Shown one piece after another: positions 11,064-20,812 of a stretch of DNA of 64,000 nucleotides (within the stretch, counting starts at the first letter, position 1; every line of letters starts with the position of its first letter). The position numbers and the translations under genes were made by a program. Below the pieces are notes generated by a model. The model was not told where the DNA came from. It saw only the letters and a list, made by a program, of their open reading frames with translations, and ran no database searches. Source of the DNA: Phymatolithon calcareum (lineage: Eukaryota; Rhodophyta; Florideophyceae; Hapalidiales); assembly GCA_977006965.1 (NCBI GenBank), contig OZ345360.1:2108001-2172000 (forward strand), read 5' to 3'.

Positions 11064-13332
11064 CCTCCCCCTTTGGCGAAAGACGATTGTAAGAATCAGC
11101 ATGTCTTGGGTATATTCCGGTGCGGAGAGTTTTGAGGAGCAGGGCCGCCGACTCGCGATTGTCCTTGGTCAGAGCATCGGATACGTTGTAGTATCCAGGG
11201 CACCAATGCACTTTTTGAATGCATCCATCTTCGAACGCTGTGCGAATTGCGGACAAGTCGACCTTGTTCAGCCGCTCAGCCGGTTCTTTTGTCGACGTGG
11301 ACAAATTGTACATGGACCGAGAGTCTGTCGAAAATTCGACAGGATGTTGGTACATCAACTCACTTGTTAGCGCTTGGAGGTACAGGGCTATGTCGACGGC
11401 GTCAGCGGCGGCAAGGATTTCCGCTGTTGAAGAGCTTCGTGCAACACGACGTAGCTTCCGCGAGCTCCAGTAGATCGGATGCACAATGTCGCCGGAACGG
11501 CGGTAAATGATGAACCCGCCGCGAGCAGAATTGTCCTTCTTTCCTGGCATACTTGCATCGGAATAGATGTCGAAGTAGAATTTCTCGCTGCCATTCGGCC
11601 GAGGGAAACTGAGGATTGGTGTGTACTGCTTTGCGTATTTGATCAATGCGTCAAGATCGCGGAGGTGATGGAGGAGAAGATTGCCGGTCTTAGTTGCCAT
11701 CTGTGATACGATGCGTAGCATGATCGGCTGAGACATTCTGCCGATGAACAGCATTTTCCCAAGCACGCTCTTGAAGGATGTCGTTTCTTCCGCGCTTGCT
11801 CGATCGTTGCCAGACTTGCTTGTATTGCCGCGAGAGGAAGCGATCGTACCGTCGAGCGCTTCTTGTTTCGCTTTTTGGTTCACGGTTATTGAATGGTCGG
11901 AGCCTTGCATGACTTCGCATCCGTACACTTTAAAATGGGACCTTTCCAGCTCACCAACGTCAAATTCGAACTGCAGGAAATGCTCAAAGTCTGTAATGCA
12001 CTGTGTTGTGCCGGCGTAGATGTAGTTATCCACCTGACAGACCAGTATGAATATGAGCTGCTTATCCTTGTCATGACGGAAGTACAAGGTGTTTTCGAGT
12101 CCTGACTTTGTCAATTTGAACTTTTCGCATAACGCAAAGTCTGAGGTTAGGTACCAGAGGCGACCGGAGTCCACTAGTCCATAGGCTGCGGCCGTGAGTC
12201 GCCATAGAATTCCCGATACGTTCTCCTCGCGCGGCGGTCGGACGAAAACATCTCTGTCAAACCCCTTTGCTTGTAGGAATGCCGCGGTGACGTCCATTTC
12301 GCATAGCAGCCATTTCATCTCCACGGCTATGGAGATGACCAACCGGAAAATCTCCATGTTCATCGACGGCGCATCCGTCCGGAGAAATTCCTTTTCATTG
12401 TCCAAGTGTCCCCATGGTACGATCCGGGCTTTCACGGACCCGTCCGGTTTTCTGCGGTAATTTGTGTGTGAGCCGATGATGTTGGCGTCATGCGGAACTG
12501 TGCTTGCTGAAATTGCTTCCATTGCGCCCTTATTGACCCAATTCTGACGCTCTCGTGTATATGCTGAGTCCTTTTCGGATTTGGAGGGAGCTGTGTGGCA
12601 GTGTGTAACGTACGTGGTGTAGTTTGATGTGTTTGCCACTTCGAAGGGTGTTGCATTTGTCTGTGTTGCAATCTGCAGTGTGTTGTCCCGGCATGTGTAA
12701 TTAGACTCTGTTATGTTCCCAAGCGTGTTTTGGGGAGTATCCTGGTCATGCGCATCGTCTGGATCTTCACGAGTGTTCAAGCCCTCCTCGGCTTGGTTAG
12801 GATCGCCATACATGTCGCGCAGCCGCTGCTGGTGCCTCGTCATGACTTGCTCGTCGCGAGTTACGATGGGGTGGCGATACGGGTTTCCAATCGCGTTTTC
12901 ATAGCGTCGATCTTGTGCAGATGTTATTTCGGCCTGTATTTCTTGCTCCGGTGGTGATTTAGGGAGAGGCTCTAAAATTGGCATGGCCTCGATGTCGTCG
13001 TCAGAGTCTTCGTCGTCGAGTGATAAGTCCTCTATGGGAGGCATTGTTTTCATCACGCGATTTAAGCTGGACGTCTTCGTCCTTTCGTCGTGAACTAGTG
13101 TTACGATGTGATCGGAGATCTGAACGACGCGCGCCGGTCCGAGCCATCGCATCTTGTCCCTCCAAAAATAGACATAGTCTCCGGGCCTGATATGCTCTTG
13201 TTTTCGTACCTTGGCACGTAGCATTCGATTCACCCTCTTGTTCGCCTGAGCTTTGTTGTGCTCGGCAATGGTGACTGCGCGTGTTGTTTCTGAATCATAG
13301 TTTCCGAGTACTCTAGGCTTTTTGCCGTACAT
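11050..13332 (-). CDS. Copia integrase C-term, reverse transcriptase and RNase H
   Basis: 760 codons from the first ATG, really the 3' half of the polyprotein. An SH3-like integrase tail (about 45-85, GDYVYFWRD) is followed by an acidic linker. The reverse transcriptase (about 260-500) has its first catalytic Asp in MDVTAAFLQ (D347), and the usual VDD motif reads VDN (435-436), codon AAC at 12027-12025. RNase H has YSDAS, TAEILAA, STDSRS and a later DALTK. The VDN change should abolish DNA synthesis. The frame ends with TAG at 11052-11050, inside the 3' LTR. Confidence 0.92.
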   Translation of the reverse strand: MYGKKPRVLGNYDSETTRAVTIAEHNKAQANKRVNRMLRAKVRKQEHIRPGDYVYFWRDKMRWLGPARVVQISDHIVTLVHDERTKTSSLNRVMKTMPPIEDLSLDDEDSDDDIEAMPILEPLPKSPPEQEIQAEITSAQDRRYENAIGNPYRHPIVTRDEQVMTRHQQRLRDMYGDPNQAEEGLNTREDPDDAHDQDTPQNTLGNITESNYTCRDNTLQIATQTNATPFEVANTSNYTTYVTHCHTAPSKSEKDSAYTRERQNWVNKGAMEAISASTVPHDANIIGSHTNYRRKPDGSVKARIVPWGHLDNEKEFLRTDAPSMNMEIFRLVISIAVEMKWLLCEMDVTAAFLQAKGFDRDVFVRPPREENVSGILWRLTAAAYGLVDSGRLWYLTSDFALCEKFKLTKSGLENTLYFRHDKDKQLIFILVCQVDNYIYAGTTQCITDFEHFLQFEFDVGELERSHFKVYGCEVMQGSDHSITVNQKAKQEALDGTIASSRGNTSKSGNDRASAEETTSFKSVLGKMLFIGRMSQPIMLRIVSQMATKTGNLLLHHLRDLDALIKYAKQYTPILSFPRPNGSEKFYFDIYSDASMPGKKDNSARGGFIIYRRSGDIVHPIYWSSRKLRRVARSSSTAEILAAADAVDIALYLQALTSELMYQHPVEFSTDSRSMYNLSTSTKEPAERLNKVDLSAIRTAFEDGCIQKVHWCPGYYNVSDALTKDNRESAALLLKTLRTGIYPRHADSYNRLSPKGEVENA
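11064..11076 (-). promoter_or_regulatory. Polypurine tract of element A
   Basis: Minus strand AAAGGGGGAGG lies immediately before the 3' LTR, the expected plus-strand primer position. It is also read as the last codons of pol (K-G-E-V). Confidence 0.85.
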
Positions 13333-15344
13333 GAGTTCGAATGATGACGCGCCCTTATTTCCGACGCATATGTTTTTCCGTAGGTTGCTTCAGCCAAAAT
13401 TTCAGCGACAGAAGATTTTTGGTTCTCCGCACGAATGCGCCGAAAGAAGTTGCGCAGCGTTCGATTCGCGCTCTCCACAGCTCCGTTCGCTTCGTGGTCG
13501 TTGGCAGCCACGGGAACAAATTTGGATGACATGTCGGAGCACATGGCTTTGAAGGCGGTGTTCATGTACTCACGATCGCCGTGGATTACCATTGGGTTAC
13601 CGTGACGTAGGACCTGGATTCTGACGAAGGCTGCAGTTTGGTCAGCCATGAGTCGCCGCCGCAGTGTGGCGGTCTCTGACCAGCCTGTGCATTTGTCCAC
13701 GACGTGTAGTACAGGGACTCCTTCGAGAAAGATGACGTCAACGGCAACTTCCATTTGCTTTTGAAGATCCGGCACGCGCGTGCTTGCAACGGGGTGAGGA
13801 GAAGGATGCTTAGCTAGTTTGCAGCGGCACTCTAGTAGCAGAGCACTGATAGCATCTTCGAGCTCGGGCTGCCATTTGCCCGTTGCCTTAATCCAATCCT
13901 TCATTGCGGAGTGTGTTCCGTGCTTGAGTTGCAAATGCAGCTTTTTTAGGTCCCGGACATCGAACATTTCGCATCTGTCCTCATGAAGCGCTAACTCAGT
14001 GTCACGTGTACCGACTGTGTAGGTGCCGCAGTGGGCAGGGGAGTAGGTCGGGTAGTGTGGTCCGCTTGCATCGGGCCTGTACTTTTGGCCAGTGTTCAAC
14101 TTGTCATTGTATTCGGCTTTGGTCGAATGGGTACCAGGTCTTGGGGAGTAATGTGTCCGTCCGGCTGTGGAAGGTTTGAACGGAAGAAACACATGGAATC
14201 CGTCGTGTACGAGAGGGAGTTTTAGGTAGTGATCGGATAAGGTCATTCCAAGTGTCAATGATTTGCAGTTTAGAGATGCGCCCATAGATCGCATAGTGGG
14301 AAATCCGATCAGGAATGGCAGAGAACCAGCGATAACGTCGAAGTGAATTTTAAAGTTCGCAAATTTCTTCCCTGTTGTGCGACAGTTGAACGGAAATGCA
14401 ACAGCAAACAGGGCAGGTTGTTCTTCTTCATGGTTTCCGAATCGGTGTGCCTGTTGTTTCGGTTGGCGTTCGTCCACGTCGGTTATGTTTAGGGTTTTCA
14501 TGACTCTGTCCAATGTTTCCTTCCCCACCACGGACGCGCATGCGCCAGAGTCGACGATAGCGCGGCAGAGAGTTTCGGTGTTCGACGAGGCGTAGGTGTA
14601 GTATGACTGCGGATGACGGCTTGTGTAAAAGATTTGGTATGCGCCGCCTGATTTTCCCGGAGAATCAGTATCGCTGTTGTTGCGCTCTTGACTTCTCTTC
14701 CACTTATAGCTGTCCTTTTTCTTTTGGCCGCTTTTCTTGTCATGTCGACGGCGGCTAGTGTCCTCTTCCACATCAGTTTTGTGGGACGAAGGGCGCTGGG
14801 ATGTATTCCGATATGCTTGACGGAGGGAATTCGATATACTGTTGACATCGTAATTGCCGGATGCCGCACCGACGATCATGTTTCGGTCATGCGGTTCGAG
14901 TCCGGCCTGGCGGAGAAGTAAGTGCCCTTTTAACTTTGTATCCATGTTTAGGCTTGCGATCTTGTCAAGTCGTGAATGAAAGCCGGCGATAAATTGGTCG
15001 ATGTGAATGTTTGTCGTCCACGTATAGTCCAGGAATTGTGCGAGGTCGATATCGAGCTGATCTGTGGTGTCGACTGCATAGGACTTGTCGAGATGTTCCA
15101 ATATCTGCTGCGCGCCATCGGCGGCGGAGATGACTGCTATGCCCAAAGTCTTCGCAGATGCCTTGGCCTCGCCTCCGAGGCGCCCAATCATTGCAGGGCC
15201 TCGTTTCCGTTCCTCAAGAGTGGTTAGACACAACCAGAGGTCCACGTCTTGTCGATACACGGCGTACGATGTGTGTCCATCAAAGGATGGAGGCAGCTTC
15301 TCGGAGAAGGAGCTTGACGACAGTCCTGAGCCATCTGGGCCCAT
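13230..15344 (-). CDS. Copia gag-protease-integrase part of polyprotein
   Basis: 704 aa counted from the ATG in the primer-binding site. The N-terminal 200 residues are a copia-type gag, containing LPPSFDG and a helical region. I see no CCHC zinc knuckle; a Lys/Arg-rich stretch at about 195-225 may replace it. The aspartic protease has DSGA at about 265. The integrase has a zinc-binding HLQLKH...CRC segment followed by the DDE core, with Asp in VAVDVIF, Asp in HGDREY and Glu in GAVESANRT. The frame then departs from the family pattern at about 13.36 kb and stops at 13230. The normal continuation (SSFELMYGKKP) is in the next frame, so one indel separates the two halves. A programmed shift is possible but unusual at this place. 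Confidence 0.9.
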   Translation of the reverse strand: MGPDGSGLSSSSFSEKLPPSFDGHTSYAVYRQDVDLWLCLTTLEERKRGPAMIGRLGGEAKASAKTLGIAVISAADGAQQILEHLDKSYAVDTTDQLDIDLAQFLDYTWTTNIHIDQFIAGFHSRLDKIASLNMDTKLKGHLLLRQAGLEPHDRNMIVGAASGNYDVNSISNSLRQAYRNTSQRPSSHKTDVEEDTSRRRHDKKSGQKKKDSYKWKRSQERNNSDTDSPGKSGGAYQIFYTSRHPQSYYTYASSNTETLCRAIVDSGACASVVGKETLDRVMKTLNITDVDERQPKQQAHRFGNHEEEQPALFAVAFPFNCRTTGKKFANFKIHFDVIAGSLPFLIGFPTMRSMGASLNCKSLTLGMTLSDHYLKLPLVHDGFHVFLPFKPSTAGRTHYSPRPGTHSTKAEYNDKLNTGQKYRPDASGPHYPTYSPAHCGTYTVGTRDTELALHEDRCEMFDVRDLKKLHLQLKHGTHSAMKDWIKATGKWQPELEDAISALLLECRCKLAKHPSPHPVASTRVPDLQKQMEVAVDVIFLEGVPVLHVVDKCTGWSETATLRRRLMADQTAAFVRIQVLRHGNPMVIHGDREYMNTAFKAMCSDMSSKFVPVAANDHEANGAVESANRTLRNFFRRIRAENQKSSVAEILAEATYGKTYASEIRARHHSNSCTAKSLEYSETMIQKQHAQSPLPSTTKLRRTRG

Positions 15345-15347
15345 AAC
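15335..15347 (-). promoter_or_regulatory. Primer-binding site matching initiator tRNA-Met anticodon arm
   Basis: Minus strand GTTATGGGCCCAG, complementary to the anticodon arm and loop of eukaryotic initiator tRNA-Met (CTGGGCCCATAAC). Priming from an internal half-tRNA is known for Drosophila copia. The ATG inside it (15344-15342) is the likely gag start codon. The same 13 bases occur at 31552-31566 and 32023-32035, each next to a putative LTR. Confidence 0.85.
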
Positions 15348-15888
15348 TAGAGAACCCGGCGGTGAAAGTGATGATGCCATGTCGATGGCCGGTATAGCGT
15401 GGTTCAGGGTCTTCAGCCCGTTGCCGCTATTGCGATCGTGTGTAGCCTTGTCGGCGCGCAATCTTTGCGGTGAAAAATGATCAATTTTCTCCTGCTTTCT
15501 CCTCCCCCTTCTATCTCTCTGGGCGGAAACACTTATGTCTAAACGCACACTAACTCTTCAAACTCTAAAGGTCTCGAGTGAGGAGCATACGAACTCCTGC
15601 GATGACACGAACGCATGAAATGCAGATAAATTAATGTGACTAAGTAAAAGGGATTGGGATTGCTTTTGTACTCTTGGTATTGAATGGGCTTGCCGCGGAT
15701 AGACGATTCGATGGCGCTCGCAATGTGCTTCATACGCGATGACCGCGTGGATCGCTGGACTCGATCTTGAATCATTGCTTCATAGTACGGTACTGATTTG
15801 ATGCTCATGGGTTGTAAGAGCGGGACAGTCACAAGACGTCTTACATTGTCTGGGCAAACTTCGCCGTTAGAGCACTATGCATTCTCCA
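15348..15888 (-). repeat. 5' LTR of element A
   Basis: 541 bp. It should drive transcription leftwards. It abuts the primer-binding site at 15347 directly and is followed on the right by the ATCTC target duplication. The same reading frame as gag runs open through the last part of this LTR, so a longer N-terminus (ATG at 15380, 12 codons earlier) is possible. Confidence 0.95.
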
Positions 15889-15893
15889 ATCTC

Positions 15894-16593
15894 ATTGTCA
15901 AGCAACACTCTTTTTGTTTAAATCCTTTCTTTTCTTCCCTGTCGTGAAGGAAGACGATGGTTTGGTTAGGAGTGAAGTCTCTCCTTTTCTTTTTCATGTG
16001 GTGTCTTCTATTATATAGTAGCTTAGCCAGTTGGTCTTTCGTGTCATACTCCTCTCTCTTGGTGAACCGAAAGACCTCGCGCTCCATTCTCGGGCCGCAT
16101 CTTCTTGTGTACCGCTGCTTGGTGCATTATTGGCCCGGTGAGGACCTGTGCAATCTTGTACCGATTCTACATCTACACTTTCCCAACTGGGAAAGAGAGG
16201 AGCATTTTGACCCTGATATGCTCTGTGCACCAGATTACGTTTTCCTTTCCAATTTATGGAATCATGCAACAGCTCTTCCCCATCATCATCAAGAAAGCAA
16301 AGTCTTCTTTTGGCAGGACTTCTTATACAAAAATAAGAGTCCAAGAAGTGGCATTTTGTTTTCGTTCTGCAATCGGCCACGACGTGGCCCTGACGTGTAA
16401 TTCTTCACACTGCACTCCTAGATTTTAGATCTGGAGGCTTAAATGGAAAACTATTGCCCAGTATATCAGCCGAAGGAGAGCTTTCGCCAGAGTTTCTTCT
16501 CCAAGTGTTGTCGCACTGCCGGAAGAAAGACATGGAGCTATTGGAAACAAAAGAGGGATACATGATGGACAATTCATTTGCTGCAGTTGCATC
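15894..16593. repeat. Dispersed repeat, related copy near 25.2 kb
   Basis: The part at about 15920-16010 matches 25230-25310: both carry GTCGTGAAGGAAGA, then GGAGTGAAGTCTCTC and CCTTTTCTTTT. On the minus strand both read a similar peptide (RDFTP... then a hydrophobic FLHD-like piece), so they may be parts of the same unrecognised, decayed mobile element. The rest, to 16593, shows no gene. Confidence 0.45.
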
Positions 16594-16751
16594 TCGTTAC
16601 CGTGAAAACCAATGGATTGTACAAAATGAGTTTTCGTCCCCAATGTGACCTTTTCCTTCGCGTCCCAGTTTGGTAAAGGGTCACCAAGGAAAAGGACACA
16701 CTAGGGACGAAAATTCTTTTTTGCACAATCCATTGGTTTTCACGGCAACGA
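16594..16751. repeat. Long imperfect inverted repeat
   Basis: Arms at 16594-16658 and 16686-16751 pair over about 65 bases with roughly nine mismatches, around a 27-base spacer. Shared core: CGTGAAAACCAATGGATTGT on one arm and its complement on the other. It could be a fold-back element, or give a hairpin RNA if transcribed. Confidence 0.8.
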
Positions 16752-19480
16752 GTTGCCGCTTGGACACGAAAAAGGTGTTCTTTCTCTATTCAAAGAAGTG
16801 TCGCAGAAATTTTCCAAATCTCCAGCGAAGGAGCTCCACGCTTTTACCCGTATTTCCCATTCAGCGAGCGTAAGTTAGGGCATAGCCATTCTAGCCAGGA
16901 AGGCGCTGGGAAAGCAAGCCTTGCGAGATGATGATTCCACGGCGTGGTGGGCAGCTCTGTTTGACTTTCAGAACATGTATCTAGTCTCTATGTATACGTA
17001 CATGTTCGTCTATGATCCACGTTTTTCGCCCTGTCAATCGGAGGACCCGTATGTACCGGAAGCTTCTCAAAAGAGACGGTGAATACAACGTTTTATAGGT
17101 GTTTACAGGGAGATTTGCCGCACAGGAAATTTTGAGGTACTGTAAATAAGTGGGTGGAGCAAAGCAGGGATGCATCAGTGGGGAACCTTTTGACAAGGCA
17201 GTAGCGCGCGATCGGAGCGTAAGGACTTACCAAACTACCAACTCTCGTTGATCTGAATTTGCAATGGAGTGAGCAGATTAACTATACTCGGACTATGTTT
17301 CCCGATTGGGTATGCGAGTTCAAGCGTTCCCGCGTTAATACGCAAATGTGTTCCTTCCGAAAGAAGTGGCATTCACAGTGTTTGCGCAAAAACACCCTAG
17401 GATGCCAAGGAAAGACACTACCAAGTCAACAAGAAGAAGCTGACGGGGGATACTTTTTTCAATATCAGCGGATGGACTTCAAATGAAGGTAAAATTAGCC
17501 ACAATCGTCGTGACTCCCAATGATTCAGAAACCGAAACCGTTTCTAGATGAGAATAAATAGATTTCTTGAAGCAAAAGTGGCAAGACACGTTTCTGGTTT
17601 CGCAGGACTTCAAGGGAGTTTTCCGAAATTCCGTGCCAATCCCCGACGACTTATAAAGAACCTTTCAATGTGATCGGAGTCGGTCCTGGCTAACTGAATA
17701 TGGCAACCACAGGAGGCGTCAAGATAGACCAGACGAAGAACCCTCTCCAGAGCAGCGGAATGTTTGTCTCTGCAGACTGTTCCCGTACACAGCGAAAAGG
17801 TAAAGAAGAGTCGCCTTATTGAGGACTAAAAAGAGACGAAATGCTAACTAAGCAAAATGACGCTTCGTGTCCCCGTTGAAAGCAAGACGCATGCAATTAC
17901 GACCTACGAAAACCTGGACAAGATGATTACATTGCTTTTGTCGGAGGACAGACAGCGTAAAATATTTGTTCGGTTTCGTACTCGGCAGAGGATCGCACAC
18001 CAAGTGGCACGAACAATTGCGTTTAGTCAGGGACAAGAGTTGTACTCTTGGAGCGCGGAACAATGAAACGAAGATTGAGGAAAGAATTATAGAGAACGGC
18101 GTGCTGTATGTTTCGGCGCTGCTATGGTTGACCATGGGCCTCGGGTTCCTTGAAAACAAGATATGCTCTTGCGCTCCCTATCCCTATTGTTCTCAAGGAC
18201 GAGTTCAGAATCTCAATGTGCTGTCACTCGAGTGGCTTTAAGCTCAAACAAGACAGTCGTTCACCCGTGTTGCGTTGCAGTAACAACCAGAAGGAAGAGG
18301 AGAGGTGTTCCACCGTGAATAAGATCGACAGAGATGCCAACGAAGCCTCGAACGTCTGCACTTGCGCGCTTAATGAGCTACGTAGATTTCCACATCCTCC
18401 CCACGTCAGGAGAAAAGTACCATCCTAGATTTTGTTTGTTTGCTGTCATTTCATTGTCGGGACACGAGTGGACACTTTGCGAGATCATTGACGCTTTTCC
18501 GTTCGCCAAGTTTCATTCACATGGCGAAGCTGCTCACCGTGCTCCTCGACAGACTCGAGCCCACTGCGTAATCGTATCTAGCGCAAAGCTTCATCACATG
18601 GTGCTTGCTTTCCCAATTTTCCACTTCTGAATAGCAATGCTTGCTGTTGAATTGCTTTACTGCTGACAAACTGATTTAACTTACTGAACGTCGACAGACC
18701 TTACGTCCTCTCGAAGGATCAAATTTAATAAGCTTCGTCAACATCACGTTGATCCTGTACCCTTGTAGCGGAGCCGCTTCTTTACTAGGATTCATCTTCC
18801 GCTGCCTCACAAGTTGAATCCGTCCACACAATTTCAGTTCATGGACTGCACTAAATGTAGCTGACGTAGACCAGGCGAATTGTCCCCAGCAAGGTGACAT
18901 GATCTATGGCCCCTCGCCATAGTGATCGAAAACTGTGTGCCAGAGCACACATATGTCGGTTGGGCTCTTGAAAGTGCACTCCAGTGCGCCCTACCCCACG
19001 TTGGCGAGGAGGATAGCTGAGGAAAGAATCTGGCTTGGATACAGGTCCCTCTCGGGTGAAAAACCCACCGCATTGTTTTATCATCCATCCGCAACGTTCG
19101 ATACACATTTAGAGACCTCATAAACGGAATTAAACTGCTTTATCACACGAATAAGACCAAGATGCCTCCGTGCTCCCACAATCAACGATCGCATATTTAG
19201 TAGTAAGTGGAGATCTCGAAGAACGCAAACGAGCAATCAATTTCATATCGCGCTCGGTCACGCTTTACTGACAGTCATTCCTTTACATGCTCTCCTTTGA
19301 GCACAGGCAAGGTCAGGTCGAGTGAATATCAAGTCGATTGCCCTCTGTAACACAGGTCTAACACTGACACTAATTTATAACCAGTATTGCTGGACACGTG
19401 TCTCCGAATTCGGAAAATCTAATGCGGAGATGATCAACATCCGGAACATCGACGGTCGACCGTCGCGGTAGCCCCAGCCG
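16752..19480. other. Gene-poor, probably transposon-derived DNA
   Basis: Only short open frames on both strands, none with recognisable domains. The region immediately before 19481 should contain the promoter of the insertase gene; no TATA box stands out. Confidence 0.45.
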
Positions 19481-20764
19481 ATGCGGCGCGCTACCACAAT
19501 CCTAGCGCGCTTGCCGCAGCACGCCCAGTCGCATCGTTTCTCGCATCGATTCCCGTCGTTCTCGTCCGTGCCTACACGTTCCCTTTCCTCTGAACACGAT
19601 CCCGCATCCGCCGCGCCATCCATTTCCGCAACGCCCGTCGACAGCGATGTGCTAGCCACCATCTCCTCTTCCGCGGGTGCGGCCTCCGGTGCAATCGACG
19701 CCGCCGCCGATGCAGTAGTGTCTTTACACGACACGTTACCCCAACTCGGGGTACCAGGCACACTAGTACTGTCAGCCGCCCTGGTGCGTCTGGCATCATC
19801 CCCATTGTTATACTGGCATCAACTCCACAACTCGCGCGCTGCTTCCGCAGGACGCGAACTCGCAGCCGTGCAGCAATGGGTGCGTCGCACTCCAGGTTCA
19901 CTAGTTCAGAAATATCTTTCATTCCGGCGATTACGTCGTGTTGCTCTGCAATCCGCTGGCACTTCCTCACTCGCGCAATTTCCTTGGTTTCTCACCGTGC
20001 ACGTACCACTAGTTGTCACGCTCTCTCTGGGCGTTCGAGCACTCGCCGCGAGACGTCCCGCTGAATGGGGTGAGGCTGGTCCGTCCTGGGCGGCCGATCT
20101 GTGCGTCGCGGACCCGACAGCCGCGCTCCCGGCACTCACCACCGCGCTGTGGTTGTGGAACGTTAGCGGGCGCACGGTGACAAAGTCTAATACGAACGCG
20201 AAGAAGCCGGGTGAGCACGATGCGAAGGATGCGAAAACAGCGGAAAGGCCATCGGATGCGGAGCATCCGCGGAAAAAAGCAGCGATTGAACGTGTGCTCG
20301 ACGCGCGTCGCGGACAATGGATGACGACCGCGTTACAGGGACTTGCAATTCTCTCTTTCCCGTACATCTTGGACGTGCCTGCAGGGGTGCACATATTATG
20401 GATTGCGAACGGTGCTTTGACAGCCGCGCAACGCGCCGGGCTGCGTTCGTCATCGTTCCGACGAATGATCGGACTGCCGACGGCGGCTGAAATAGAGAGC
20501 ATGTCCGGGCCGCCTGTGCTGCGCGCGACGGCGGAGGCTATGCGTAGTGCGCGCAAGCAATTGGAATACGTTCAGTCGAAGGTGCTGACGCAATTCCCCA
20601 ATCGGAGCGTAGACGAACGGTTACGACTCGACGTGAATCGCGCGCTGGAGCGTGAGTTATTTGCGAGACGAATTTCAATACAACTTGAAGCGGTGGTACG
20701 GAAGGACGGGGATTCCGGTCGACCGTATCTCGCCGTTGTCAAGAAAGGTTCCGCGAAGCAGTAG
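19481..20764 (+). CDS. Mitochondrial OXA1/COX18-type membrane insertase
   Basis: 427 aa. The family inserts proteins into the mitochondrial inner membrane; the COX18 branch exports the COX2 C-terminal tail. The N-terminus is rich in Arg, Ser and His without acids (MRRATTILARLP), a typical matrix-targeting presequence. Membrane segments with family-like sequence follow: about 93-113 (GTLVLSAALVRLASSPLLYW), about 160-190 (FPWFLTVHVPLVVTLSLGVRAL) and the ADPTAALPALT segment. After a charged, Lys-rich insertion (about 230-275) comes a last pair of hydrophobic segments about 285-315 (LQGLAILSFPYILDVPAGVH). A long, charged C-terminal tail from about 350 may contact the ribosome. Closer to COX18 than OXA1 by the single-gene look, but this is uncertain. 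It is tail-to-tail with GLE1, 48 bases between stops, so their transcripts probably overlap. Confidence 0.82.
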   Translation: MRRATTILARLPQHAQSHRFSHRFPSFSSVPTRSLSSEHDPASAAPSISATPVDSDVLATISSSAGAASGAIDAAADAVVSLHDTLPQLGVPGTLVLSAALVRLASSPLLYWHQLHNSRAASAGRELAAVQQWVRRTPGSLVQKYLSFRRLRRVALQSAGTSSLAQFPWFLTVHVPLVVTLSLGVRALAARRPAEWGEAGPSWAADLCVADPTAALPALTTALWLWNVSGRTVTKSNTNAKKPGEHDAKDAKTAERPSDAEHPRKKAAIERVLDARRGQWMTTALQGLAILSFPYILDVPAGVHILWIANGALTAAQRAGLRSSSFRRMIGLPTAAEIESMSGPPVLRATAEAMRSARKQLEYVQSKVLTQFPNRSVDERLRLDVNRALERELFARRISIQLEAVVRKDGDSGRPYLAVVKKGSAKQ

Positions 20765-20812
20765 GTCGGAAATGAAGTTAAAGTTGACTTTTATTACACT
20801 AAAGACGATCAC

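Larger units (their letters stand above)
10523..15888 (-). mobile_element. Ty1/copia LTR retrotransposon, recent insertion (element A)
   Basis: 5366 bp, reading on the minus strand. Two 541-bp LTRs (10523-11063 and 15348-15888) differ by only about two bases by eye. Their ends form a short inverted repeat (TGGAGAA at the 5' end, TTCTCTA at the 3' end). The element is flanked by a perfect 5-bp target duplication ATCTC (10518-10522 and 15889-15893). Internal order is gag, protease, integrase, reverse transcriptase, RNase H, which defines Ty1/copia. The insertion must be young, yet the coding region carries one frameshift near 13.36 kb and an Asp-to-Asn change in the polymerase active site. It probably moved as part of a family with help in trans, or was damaged shortly after insertion. 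Confidence 0.95.
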
